64,000 nucleotides of DNA. It comes from DASPWW01 sp963803425. GTDB taxonomy: Bacteria > Actinomycetota > Thermoleophilia > Solirubrobacterales > 70-9. The stretch spans positions 1 to 64,000 of the forward strand of contig CAWDMA010000003.1 in assembly GCA_963803425.1 (NCBI GenBank), in the 5' to 3' direction. Below, one piece after another: positions 1-9,263 of this stretch; the stretch's first letter is position 1, and the number at the start of each line of letters is the position of its first letter. Below the pieces are notes generated by a model that was given only the letters and a program-made list of their open reading frames with translations, searched no databases and was not told the DNA's origin. The translations under genes and the position numbers were made by a program.

Positions 1-258
1 TACGAGGGCTTGAACCTGGGACTTCTCATCGGCCGACAGCACGACCGCATGGGCCGGCGGATCGACGTAGAGCCCGACGATGTCCCGGAGCTTGGTGGCG
101 AACGCCGGATCCTTCGACAGCTTACCGCCTCCGCCATGGCACGAACCGTCCAGTGGGTCGCCTCGCCGGGCGGCGGCTCGCCGGTCAAGGTGACCACCTA
201 GTCGACGATCTCGGCTGGCGGCGGCGCGATCCCGGGCGGGCGCGACTTCTCCCGCACC
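1..258 (-). pseudogene. IS630-family transposase remnant, internally deleted
   Basis: On the minus strand, 258 down to 203 reads REKSRPPGIAPPPAEIVD and then an in-frame TAG; the frame continues through VVTLTGEPPPGEATHW and TVRAMAEAV. At about position 135 the frame changes to KLSKDPAFATKLRDIVGLYV, followed by the DEKSQ block. These are IS630-family landmarks in the expected order, but the roughly 45 codons that normally lie between the MAKA-like and LS.DP blocks (the helix-turn-helix linker) are missing. With a stop codon, a deletion and a cut at the window edge, it cannot make an active enzyme. It abuts an ISNCY-type remnant. The family call rests on remembered conserved blocks. Confidence 0.7.
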
Positions 259-701
259 AGCCCGGCGGCTGGTCGGCGAGCCAGGCGTGCTTCGAGCCGT
301 CCTGGTGCAAGAGCATGCCGCGCATCGGCCGGCGGGGGCGCTTGCGCCTATGGGCGCCCCGCCTCGGCGCCGGCGGCACCGCACCGGTCTTTTGCAGGCA
401 GAGTTGGGTCGTGGTGTAGCCGAGCTTGTAGCCGTGGCGCTGCTCCAGCTTCTCGTGTAAATGCTTGATCGTGAAGCCTCGATAGTCCTGCTGGTACAGC
501 GTGCGCATGCGCTCGAGCTCGTCCTCGGGCGCGCGGCTGGGTGACGCCTGGCCGACCCGCCGGTCGACCAAGCCATCCGCACCCTCCTCCGCGTAGCGCT
601 GCCGCCAGCGACGCAAGGTCGCTCACCCCCAGCGCCGCCGCCGCCTCGGCATGGCTCAGGCTCCCCTTCTCCCAACCTTCGAATAGCTCCTCGAAGCGCA
701 T
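258..701 (-). pseudogene. ISNCY-family transposase N-terminal remnant (frameshifted)
   Basis: Minus-strand reading starts at ATG 701 (MRFEELFEGWEKGSLSHAEA, then AAALGVS), shifts frame near 620 and continues as RRWRQRYAEEGADGLVDRR, LYQQDYRGFTIKHLHEKL and MLLHQDGSKHAWL. This is the N-terminal half of an ISNCY (IS1202-like) transposase: helix-turn-helix, linker and the start of the DDE core with its first Asp in HQDGS. The reading breaks off at about 260, where IS630-type sequence begins, so the C-terminal catalytic half is gone. It appears to have been interrupted by or recombined with the IS630 element. No terminal inverted repeats or target duplications were identified with confidence. Confidence 0.65.
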
Positions 702-1154
702 GATCCCGATCCTCGCCAGCCTCTCCACACACCCCCCGTCCCAAGTCCCTTGGAACGGTTCCAGAACCGGACAGATCACGCGCTACCTAACCGGCCAACT
801 CACGCGCTCCCTACACGCCGGCCTGTCAGCCTTGTTGCGGGCCTGCGCTGCTGCTACACTGCCTTGCCACACACCGGGAGGGGTGAACGGGCCGAAACCC
901 TCAGAAATCCTAGCTTTTGTGGCGCTGGGGTCCGTCTCCTTGTGCGCCCACCAAGCAAAGCATCAGTCGGGCCGAAAGTGACGGCGCCTCAGCTGCTTGA
1001 CGCCGCCATCGCGCGAGGAGGCTCAAGGGGCAATAGCGCCGCGCGTCCTGGCGTCAGAAAATAGCGGTCGCCGCCGCAATCAGCCGGTCGAAGCGCGGCC
1101 TGAACACCGTCTGCCCCGGTCTGCATGCGTGCGGACGCGGCCGCGGCAGCCGGG
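702..1154. other. non-coding stretch between transposase debris and the sugar-binding protein gene
   Basis: No convincing gene was found here. Near 752-762 lies a short palindrome, GGAACGGTTCC, about 50 bases upstream of the ISNCY start. It could belong to the end of that element, but there is no second copy at the far side to confirm it. The remainder down to the stop codon of the next gene shows only short shadow ORFs. Confidence 0.4.
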
Positions 1155-2816
1155 TTAGCCGCTGGGGTCTTTCGCGTCGCCCCGGTAGCCGATCGCGGCC
1201 TGGTAGTCCTTGAGCTGCTGGTTGCGGCCGAGCCGGTCCGTGATGGCGTCCCAGGCGGCAGCGGTGTCGTCGAGCGCGGACTTCGCGCTCTTCCTGCCGC
1301 CGAGCGCCGCGCCCACCTCGCTGTCGAGCTCCGACCAGTACTCCTGGGTGCCGCGGATGCGCAGGTAGGTCAGCATCGTCGGTGCCGTGTAGGTGCGGTA
1401 GAAGGCGTTCAGGTAGTCGGTGACGTCGGCCCGGTTCCAGCCGGCTTTGATGTAGTCGGCGAGCTTGGCATCGCCCTCGGGCTTCAGGAACTGGTAATAG
1501 AAGCCGGGGTCGACGCCGGTCCAGCCGTGCTGCCCGTTCCAGAGCGAGACCGGCTTGGTCGCCATCAGCGCCAGGAACGAGTAGGCGGCGTCCTGGTGCT
1601 TGGACAGCGCCGAGACGACGCCGTGCCAGGAGCCGCCCACGGTGTTGCCGACGAAGCGGGGCTCCTCGGCCTCGATCCAGGCCTTCTTCTCCATGTCCCA
1701 GTATTTGTCGGAGCCGGGCAGGATCGTGGCCGCGCAGTTGCCCTTAACGTTGGAGCGGGTCTCGTCCTGGCAGAGCGCGCCGAGGTCGCCCCAGGTGTAC
1801 ATGAAGACCGCCTTGCCGCGCAGGAAGTACTCCCAGGCCTGGGGCAGGCGCCAGCCGATCTGCTCGACCGGGCCGGTATCGTTCAGCTGCTGCAGGAACT
1901 CGAGGGCCGCGACGTGGCCGGGGCTGTTGATCAGCGGCCGCATGTCGGTCGGATCGAACCAGTAGACGTTATGATAGCGGTCGACCCGGTCGCCGGGCGT
2001 GATCGCGAACGATGCCGACAGCGACTGGAAGTGATAGTGGCCCTGCTCGCCGACCTTGAGGTGGAGCACGGTGCCCTCGTCGGGAAGGGAATCGTGGGTA
2101 TCCCAGTTCTTGCCGGCGAAGAACTGCGAGATCTCGAGCAGCTGCTGCCAGGTCTTGGGCGGCACGGCCATGGCGTGGCCGGTCGCCTTCTGGAACGCCG
2201 TCTGCCATTTCGGATCGTTGAGGACGTCGCGGCGGTAGTAGAGGATCTGGCCGTCGGCGTCGTTGAGCACGCCGTAGCCGACGTCGCCCCAGTGGTACAG
2301 CGTCCTCAGCGCCGGCGGCATCGAATCGTAGCTCCATTGCGGATACTCGCCGCCCGCCATGAACTGGTCGACCGGCACGATGTACTTGCCGGCGATCAGG
2401 TCGCCGTAAAAGAACGCGCCGACCACCATGGCGTCGTAGCGGCCGGTGCCCTGCTCCAGGTCGAGCATGGTGGCGGCGTAGAGCTCGGTGACCGGCACCA
2501 GCGTCAGCTCGAGCTTGCCGCCGGTGAGCTCCTCCCAGACCGGCCGCAGCGCCTCGATCGGTCCGGAGATCGCGCCCTTGGGCCCGTCGTCCTGGGTCAG
2601 GATGGTGATCGTGACGCCGTCGAACGGCTTCTTGTCCGGGCCGAAGCGACTGCCGAGCTCGGCGCGTGAGGTCTCGAGCACGGCGTTGTCGTACTCCGGG
2701 CCGAGCTTCAGCAGCACGGTGCCATCGTCCAGCCAGTCGACATACTGGCCGGCCATCCCGACGCTCCCGGCACCGAGATAGACGGCGACCGCCACCACCG
2801 CCCGGGTCGCCTTCAT
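1155..2816 (-). CDS. extracellular solute-binding protein, family 1 (sugar ABC transporter)
   Basis: This intact 553-residue protein begins MKATRAVVAVAVYLGAGSVG, a short hydrophobic segment consistent with a secretion signal, so it should act in the periplasm. The body matches family 1 binding proteins for carbohydrate uptake: an early VTITILTQDDGP strand, then LNDADGQILYYRRDVLNDP and GKAVFMYTWGDLG, the usual hinge and ligand-side blocks. At about 550 residues it is longer than the common 420-450. It starts about 500 bases from the divergent ROK repressor gene, and a palindrome like the one ahead of the repressor lies 113 bases upstream of its start, so it may share control. No cognate permease lies next to it. 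Ligand unknown, probably a sugar or polyol. Confidence 0.8.
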   Translation of the reverse strand: MKATRAVVAVAVYLGAGSVGMAGQYVDWLDDGTVLLKLGPEYDNAVLETSRAELGSRFGPDKKPFDGVTITILTQDDGPKGAISGPIEALRPVWEELTGGKLELTLVPVTELYAATMLDLEQGTGRYDAMVVGAFFYGDLIAGKYIVPVDQFMAGGEYPQWSYDSMPPALRTLYHWGDVGYGVLNDADGQILYYRRDVLNDPKWQTAFQKATGHAMAVPPKTWQQLLEISQFFAGKNWDTHDSLPDEGTVLHLKVGEQGHYHFQSLSASFAITPGDRVDRYHNVYWFDPTDMRPLINSPGHVAALEFLQQLNDTGPVEQIGWRLPQAWEYFLRGKAVFMYTWGDLGALCQDETRSNVKGNCAATILPGSDKYWDMEKKAWIEAEEPRFVGNTVGGSWHGVVSALSKHQDAAYSFLALMATKPVSLWNGQHGWTGVDPGFYYQFLKPEGDAKLADYIKAGWNRADVTDYLNAFYRTYTAPTMLTYLRIRGTQEYWSELDSEVGAALGGRKSAKSALDDTAAAWDAITDRLGRNQQLKDYQAAIGYRGDAKDPSG

Positions 2817-2928
2817 TGCTCCGCCTCCCGATAAATTTGCCTCCGACGGTCGCCTGCGAGCTTATTTGCTTCTTTGACCAGGTCAAAGCATTCTTGTAGA
2901 GATTAGGTCTGGGCTGGACGGTAGCAAA

Positions 2929-2945
2929 TAATGCACCGTGAATTA
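2929..2945. promoter_or_regulatory. putative ROK operator 1 (imperfect palindrome)
   Basis: The sequence TAATGCA-CCG-TGAATTA is an inverted repeat with one mismatch and a 3-base spacer. It shares the 12-mer CGTGAATTAATT (2937-2948) with the second site at 3210-3229. It sits upstream of the minus-strand binding protein gene. AT-rich palindromes of this kind are typical of NagC/XylR (ROK) repressor sites; the link is inferred from position and the duplicated motif. Confidence 0.5.
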
Positions 2946-3209
2946 ATTGGTAGGCCCGGGCTGGCCGATACTACGTAAATCAGCTTGGGCTTTTGGCAGG
3001 CTGCGAAAAAGTCGGCGACCCGACTGGGGGGCGGAGAGCAACGGCGGCAATGGCAAGCGCGTTCATCTGGGGACCGTCACCTGACCCGGCGAGAGCCTCG
3101 GTGCGCCGGGTCGCCCGCAGGCCCGCCGCGACTGGCATCTGCTGCCCACGCGGTCAGGCGCCCTTTCCGGCTCGTCAAACCCACACCGGGAACGGCGTCC
3201 GCAAAAGAG

Positions 3210-3236
3210 TAATTCATCGTGAATTAATTATTGACA
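3210..3236 (+). promoter_or_regulatory. putative ROK operator 2 overlapping a promoter -35
   Basis: TAATTCA-TCG-TGAATTA (3210-3226) is a perfect 7-base inverted repeat with a 3-base spacer, matching the site at 2929-2945. It is followed at once by TTGACA (3231-3236), a consensus -35 hexamer pointing at the ROK gene; the -10 is weak (CATGTA near 3254-3259, spacing 17). A repressor bound here would block polymerase, suggesting autoregulation of the repressor and of the transporter genes behind it. Confidence 0.55.
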
Positions 3237-3316
3237 CGTCCTCCAACCCCTGGCATGTACGAGGTCGGCGCGGCACCGACGGCGCCGCCCAAGCGCTACC
3301 AGGGGAGGCCCCGACC

Positions 3317-4525
3317 GTGCAGGACGCGGCGATCGGCAAGGGCAGCAACTCGGTCAATCTGCGCCAGTTCAACGAGCGCGTGATCCTGACCGCCCTGCGC
3401 CGTCTGGGCAGCGCGTCCAAGGCCGATCTGGCCCGCTATGCCAACCTCACCAACAACACCGCCGGCGTGATCGTGCGCGAACTCGAAGCCCAGCGGCTCG
3501 TGCGCACCGAGGGCAAGCGCTCCGGCCAGCGCGGGCAGCCCGCGACCCTACTCAGCCTGAACGCCGAGGGCGCCTATTCGATCGGCGTCAAGGTCGGCCG
3601 GCGCTCGCTCGACACCCTGCTGGTCGACTTCTCCGGTCAGGTGCTGGAGCAACGGCGCAGCGAGCGCGCCTTCCCGCTGCCCGAAGAGGCCGTCGGCCTC
3701 CTGCTCGACGACATCGCGACGCTGCGCCGGCAGATCCCGGCCTCGTCGTCCGGACGCCTTGCCGGGCTCGGCGTCGCGACCCCCTACCACATGGGCAGCT
3801 GGCGGCGCGAGCTCGACATCCCGTCCGAGGCTTACCGCGCCTGGAACGAGTTCGACATCGCCCGGGCGCTGGCCGCCGGCACCGGCCTCGAGGTGTTCGC
3901 CGAGAACGACGGCACCGCCGCCGCCGTCGCCGAGCTGTTCCAGGGCCACGGTCGCCAACTCGACGATTTCGTCTACGTCTTCATCGGCAGCGCGATCGGC
4001 GGCGGCGTCATCCGGGCGGCCACTATCACCGCGGCGCCAGCGGCAATGCCGGCGACCTCGGCCTGATGCCGGTGCCGCCTCCCGGCTCGCCAGCGCGCCG
4101 CGGCCACGCGGCCGCTACGACATCCTCCTGACCCGCGCCTCGGTCAATTCGCTGATCCGCCACCTGCGCGCGTCGGGCGCCGCAATCGAAGGCCGCACGA
4201 TCTCGACGCGGCGATCGCCGGTCATGGCGGGCTGGTTGCGGAGTGGCTCGAGGATTGCGCCGAGGGCCTGGTCCCGCCACTCCTGTCGGCCGCCTGCGTC
4301 CTCGACGTGCGAACCATCGTGCTGGATGGCGACCTGCCCAAGGCGGTGATCGAGGATCTGATCGCGCGGTTGGCGGCGGCGCTCGGCGAGGCGACCCCGG
4401 AAGCGCGCGACGTGCCGGAGGTGCGCATGGGCACGATCGGCCGCCGGGCGGCCGCGATCGGCGCCGCGATCCTGCCGCTGCACCTGAACTTCAGCCCGAA
4501 CCGGGAGATCCTTTTAGGCCAATAG
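3317..4525 (+). CDS. ROK-family transcriptional repressor (frameshifted)
   Basis: The start is GTG 3317, eight bases after an AGGGGAGG ribosome site. The N-terminus is a winged helix (SKADLARYANLTNNTAGVIV), followed by the ROK sugar-kinase fold: ENDGTAAAVAE is the Asp-containing active-site loop and GGGVI the glycine-rich turn. The frame changes at about 4015, where GTCATCCGGGCGGC lacks one base relative to VILGGHYHRG; further changes fall near 4080 and 4190-4300, and the C-terminus ends LHLNFSPNREILLGQ at 4525. ROK repressors bind a sugar or sugar phosphate and release DNA. As the first gene before a CUT2 transporter and a PfkB kinase, it probably senses that sugar, as FrcR does in rhizobia. 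The frame changes look like sequencing indels. Confidence 0.8.
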
Positions 4526-4573
4526 CTTGGGATCGGGCGACACGACGACCGCACTAGCAGGGAGGCTCGAGCC

Positions 4574-6108
4574 ATGACCACTGCTGGCGCCAGCGCGCCG
4601 ACCCTCGAGATGCGCGACATCTCGAAGACCTTTCCCGGCATCAAGGCGCTCAACAACGTCCAGCTCAAGGCCTGGAGCGGCGAGGTGCTGGCGCTGATGG
4701 GCGAGAACGGCGCCGGCAAGTGCACGCTGATGAAGGTGCTCTCGGGCGCCTATCAGGCCGATCCGGGCGGCGAGATCCTGATCGACGGCCAGAAGGTCGA
4801 GATCGCGAACCCGATCCACGCCCGCCACCTCGGCATCGCGATCATCTACCAGGAGCTGAGCCTCGCCCCGAACCTGACCGTCGCCGAGAACATCTTCCTG
4901 GGCGACGAGGTCTCGAGCCGGGGCATGGTCAACCGCAAGGCCATGCGCGACAGCTGCGCCGAGGTGCTGGAGCGGCTGGGCGCCACCTTCACGCCCTCGA
5001 CCACGGTCGCGAGCCTTTCGATCGCCGAGCAGCAGCAGGTCGAGATCGCCCGCGCGCTGCACGCCAACTCCAAGATCCTGGTCATGGACGAGCCGACCAC
5101 GGCGCTGTCCTCGCGCGAGACGGAGCAGCTGTTCGAGCTGATCCGCCAGTTCCGGCGCGAGGGCATGGCGATCATCTACATCAGCCACCGGATGGGCGAG
5201 GTCTACGAGCTCGCGGACCGGGTCTCGGTGCTGCGCGACGGCGCCTATGTCGGCACGCTCGACAGGCACGAGATCAGCGCCGAGGCGCTGGTCAAGATGA
5301 TGGTCGGGCGCGACCTGAACACCTTCTACACGAAGGAGCACGACCCGCACGGCAGCCGCGGCCGGCCGGTCCTTGAGGTCAAGGAGCATCACCGACGGCG
5401 GCCGGCGGGTGCATCCCGCGAGCCTCACGGTGCACGAGGGCGAGGTGCTGGGGCTGGCGGGCCTGGTCGGCGCCGGCCGGACCGAGCTCGCGCGGCTGAT
5501 CTACGGCGCCGATCCGCATACCGGGCGGCGAGGTCCTGCTCGACGGCCAGGCGGTCGACATCCGTTCGCCCCAGGACGCGCTCGACACCGGCGTCGCCTA
5601 CCTGACCGAGGACCGCAAGGGCCAGGGCCTGTTCCTCGACATGTCGGTGCTCGAGAACATCAACCTCGGCGTGATCGGGCGCGACGCCCGCAAGGGCGGC
5701 ATCCTCGACCTCGCCGCCGGCAAACGGCGCGCCGAGGAAGCGATCGAAGCCCTCAAGATCCGGGTCGCCAGCCCGAGCGTCGGCGTCGGCAGCCTCTCGG
5801 GCGGCAACCAGCAGAAGGTGCTTCTGTCGCGCTGGCTCGAGATCGAGCCCAAGGTCCTGATCCTGGACGAGCCGACCCGGGGCGTCGACATCGGCGCCAA
5901 GTCCGAGATCTACCGGATCATCGACGAGCTCGCGCGCAAGGGGCTCGGCATGCTGGTGATCTCGAGCGAGCTGCCGGAGGTGATCGGGATCTGCGACCGC
6001 GTGCTGGTGATGCGCGAGGGGCACATCGAGGGCGAGGTCGGCGGCCCCAGCGGGCGCCCGATCACCCAGGAGAACATCATGGCCTACGCGACCGGGGTCG
6101 CGGCGTGA
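4574..6108 (+). CDS. CUT2 sugar ABC transporter ATP-binding protein, RbsA/XylG-like (frameshifted)
   Basis: This is the double ATPase of a ribose/xylose/fructose-type importer, about 510 residues as usual. ATP-binding half 1 has Walker A GENGAGKCTL, the signature SLSIAEQQQVEIARAL and Walker B ILVMDEPTTALS. Half 2 has the degenerate P-loop GLVGAGRTEL, signature LSGGNQQKV and Walker B LILDEPTRGVD. Two frame changes, near 5390 and 5520, separate the halves, with family sequence continuous on either side. The Walker A serine/threonine position of half 1 reads Cys (TGC), which is unusual and may be an error. The ATG follows an AGGGAGG site. It is followed after 30 bases by the permease gene. Confidence 0.85.
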
Positions 6109-6138
6109 ACGGCCAGGGTTGGCTCGGGGAGGCGATCA

Positions 6139-7147
6139 ATGAGTTCCACCAATCCAGCTGCCGCCACCAGCGGCACCGCGGTTCAGGGCGCCGGCGCCAG
6201 GAGCGCGCAGATCAACGGCATCATCCAGGCGGTCGGCATGCTGCCGGTGCTGATCCTGATCTGCATCGGCTTCCAGCTCGCGACCGGCAAGTTCATCAGC
6301 ACGCGCAACCTCGCGATCGTCACCCAGCAGGCCTCGATCAACATCGTGCTCGCGGCCGGCATGACCTTCGTCATCCTGACCGGCGGCATCGACCTCTCGG
6401 TCGGCGCCGTGCTCGCGGTCGCCGCGGTGGTCGCGGTCTCGATGTCGCTCTCGGGCTCTCGCCTGGCTCGCGATCCCGCTGGCGCTGATCGCCGGCCTGG
6501 CGCTCGGCGCGCTCAACGGCTCGCTGATCGCCTTCCTGCGGCTGCCGCCCTTCATCGTCACGCTCGGCGCGATGACCGCGGTCCGCGGCGTCGCCCGCCT
6601 GATCGGCAACGACACGACGGTCTTCAATCCGCAGCTGCCGTTCGCCTGCATCGGCAACGCCCGGCTGTTCGGCGTGCCCTGGCTCGTGATCATCGCGCTG
6701 CTGGTGGTCGCGGTCAGCTGGTTCATCCTGCGGCGCACCGTGCTCGGCGTCTGGATCTATGCGGTCGGCGGCAACCCGGCCGCGGCCCGGCTGTCGGGCA
6801 TCAAGGTCTGGATGATCCTGATGTTCGTCTACATGACCTCGGGCTTCCTCGCCGGGCTCGGCGGCATCATGTCGGCGGCGCGGACCTTCTCGGCCAACGG
6901 CGCCCAGCTCGGTCTCGCCTACGAGCTCGACGCGATCGCCGCGGTGATCCTGGGCGGCACCTCGTTCGTCGGCGGCATCGGCACGATCATCGGCACCCTG
7001 ATCGGCGCCCTGATCATCGCGGTGCTCTCCAACGGCCTGATCCTGATGAACGTCAGCGAGATCTGGCAGTTCATCGTCAAGGGCCTGGTGATCATCGGCG
7101 CCGTCGCGCTCGACCGCTACCGGCTGCAGGGCAGCGCCCGGACCTGA
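6139..7147 (+). CDS. CUT2 sugar ABC transporter permease, RbsC-like (frameshifted)
   Basis: An inner-membrane permease of about 335 residues with repeated hydrophobic segments. Family landmarks are AGMTFVILTGGIDLSVGAVL near the first third, WIYAVGGNPAAARLSGIKV in the cytoplasmic loop, and LGGTSFVGGIGTIIGTLIGA near the end. One frame change falls at about 6460 (after MSLSGS); the next frame reads WLAIPLALIAGLALGALNGS, so only a base or two is missing. It pairs with the ATPase upstream and the binding protein downstream to form a complete CUT2 importer. Confidence 0.87.
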
Positions 7148-7257
7148 GCCGCCATGCGAACGAGCTGCACGTCCGACGACCCGAGGTTCACCCGCCGCCC
7201 GGCCTCGCTGAGTCGCGCCCCCGGCGGCCCAACACGAAAGACCAGGAGAGCATCGCC

Positions 7258-8193
7258 ATGTTGAAGAGAAGCCTGTTGATCGGGGGCCGCCCTCGCCCTG
7301 GCCGTGGCCGCGCCGCGCCGCCGCCAAGGACCTGACCGCGGTCGGCATCACGGTCGGCAACCTCGGCAACCCGTTCTTCGTCCAGGTCGCCAAGGGTGCC
7401 GAGGACAAGGCCAAGGAGATCGGCGGCGAGAACGTGACCGTGACCACGGTCTCGGCCGACTACGACCTCAACAAGCAGTACTCGCAGATCGACAACTTCA
7501 TCGCCTCGGGCGTCGATCTGATCCTGGTCAACGCCGCCGATCCCGAGGCGATCGAGCCCGCGATCAAGCGGGCGCAGGCGGCCGGCATCGTCGTGGTCGC
7601 GGTCGACGTCTCGGCCAAGGGCGCGGATGCCACCGTCCAGACCAACAACATCGAGGCCGGCCAGAAGTCCTGCCAGTACATCGTCGACCACCTGAAGGAC
7701 GGCGGCAACGTCGCGATCATGAACGGCCCGCCGGTCTCGGCCGTGATCGACCGGGTCAAGGGCTGCGAGGAGGTGCTGAAGAAGCCCGGCAACATCACGA
7801 TCGCGTCCGACAACCAGAACGGCAAGGGCTCGCGCGAGGGCGGCCTCGAGATCATGGTCGGCCTGCTGACCGCGCTTCCCCGACCTGAACGCGGTGTTCA
7901 CGATCAACGACCCGCAGGCGATCGGCGCCGATCTCGCCGCCAAGCAGCTCAACGTCACCGACCTGATGATCACCTCGGTCGACGGCGCGCCCGACATCGA
8001 GCAGGCGCTCAAGAGCGACACCCTGATCCAGGCCTCCGCGGCGCAGGATCCCTACAAGATGGCGCAGATGGCGGTCGAGATCGGCTACGACATCATGCAG
8101 GGCAAGAAGCCCGACCAGACCACGATCCTGATTCCTGCCCAGCTGATCACCCGCGACAACGTCGACCAGTACAAGGGCTGGACGTCGAAGTAG
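7258..8193 (+). CDS. CUT2 periplasmic sugar-binding protein, RbsB/FrcB-like (frameshifted)
   Basis: ATG 7258 follows CCAGGAGAG. The signal peptide MLKRSLLIGG...ALALAVAA is interrupted by a frame change near 7287-7318; the mature part starts KDLTAVGITVGNLGNPFFVQ, the classic first strand of periplasmic binding protein type 1. Ligand-side blocks NAADPEAIEPAIKRAQAAGI and VFTINDPQAIGADL follow, with a second frame change at about 7880. The end (QLITRDNVDQYKGW) is typical of fructose/ribose-binding members. It supplies the importer encoded just upstream. The gap of 110 bases before it could carry a processing site, but none is evident. Confidence 0.85.
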
Positions 8194-8268
8194 GCGGGCG
8201 TCTGCGTCGGCCGCCGCCTCCCCGGCCGGCGCAGGTTCTTTCCACCGGGGCGAAGCTGGATAGCGACG

Positions 8269-9263
8269 ATGGCCGAAATCATCTGCCTGGGCGAGCTCCT
8301 GATCGACTTCGTGCCGACCGTGACCGGCACCTCGCTGATCGAGGCGCCCGCCTTCAAGAAGGCGCCGGGCGGCGCGCCCGCCAACGTCGCGGTCGGCCTC
8401 GCCCGCCTGGGCGTCTCCTCGGCCTTCATGGGCAAGGTCGGCGACGACCCGTTCGGCCAGTTCCTGGCGGAGACGCTGGCCGATGCCGGGGTCGACATCG
8501 GCCCGCTTCGCTTCACCGACCAGGCGCGCACCGCGCTCGCCTTCGTCTCGCTGCGCGCCGACGGCGAGCGCGAGTTCATGTTCTACCGCCATCCCAGCGC
8601 CGACATGCTGTTCACGCCCGACGAGGTCGATCGAGCGCGCGCTGCGCGCCGCCGAGGCCCTGCACTTCGGTTCGATCAGCCTGATCAGCGAGCCCGTCCC
8701 GCAGCGCCACCCTGCACGCGATCGGGACCGCGCGCGAGGCCGGCTGCCTGATCTCCTGCGACCCCAACCTGCGGCTCGCGCTGTGGCCGGATCCGGAAGC
8801 GGCCCGCGCCGGGCTGCGGCTCGCCATGCGCGAGGCCCAGCGTGATCAAGATCAGCGACGAGGAGCTGCGTTTTCTCACCGGGTCCGACGATCCGGCCGC
8901 GGCCCGCCGAGCAGCTCTGGCACGACCGGCTCCAGCTGATGGTCGTGACGCTGGGTGCTGCCGGCTGCATCTACTTCACCCCCGACCACGAGGGGGTCGT
9001 CGTCGGCTTCAGCGTTCAGGCGATCGACGCCACGGGTGCCGGGGACGGCTTCGTGGCCGGCCTGCTGCAGGGCCTGGTTCGCGACCGCGCGGCGATCCGC
9101 GATCCGCAGCGCCTGCGCGAGATCTGCCGGCTCGCCTGTGCCGTTGGCGCGCTCGCGACAACCCAGCGCGGCGCGATCCCGGCGCTGCCCACCTGGGAGC
9201 GGGTCCAGCATTTTCTGGACGAGCCGCCCCGGCCGGCGTCGGTCTGTCGGATCGCCGCCATGA
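8269..9263 (+). CDS. PfkB-family carbohydrate kinase, probably fructokinase (frameshifted)
   Basis: The N-terminal MAEIICLGELLIDFVPT and APGGAPANVAVGLARLG form the PfkB substrate-binding start, and IDATGAGDGFVAG holds the catalytic Asp and anion hole of PfkB signature 2. Frame changes occur near 8633, 8698, 8838 and 8905. At the 3' end the frame carrying signature 2 has no stop and runs straight into zwf; in another frame a TGA at 9261-9263 overlaps the zwf ATG, so an ATGA overlap plus one more indel is the likely real layout. The kinase would phosphorylate the sugar imported by the upstream transporter, as FrcK does in the rhizobial fructose operon. Substrate is inferred. Confidence 0.78.

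Noticed and set aside
752..762. GGAACGGTTCC as an IS terminal repeat
   Set aside because: Only one copy is visible and no target duplication; evidence is too thin.
1125..2669. 514-residue open frame on the plus strand
   Set aside because: It is the antisense shadow of the intact family 1 binding protein, with Arg/Gly/Val-rich GC-driven composition and no family motif.
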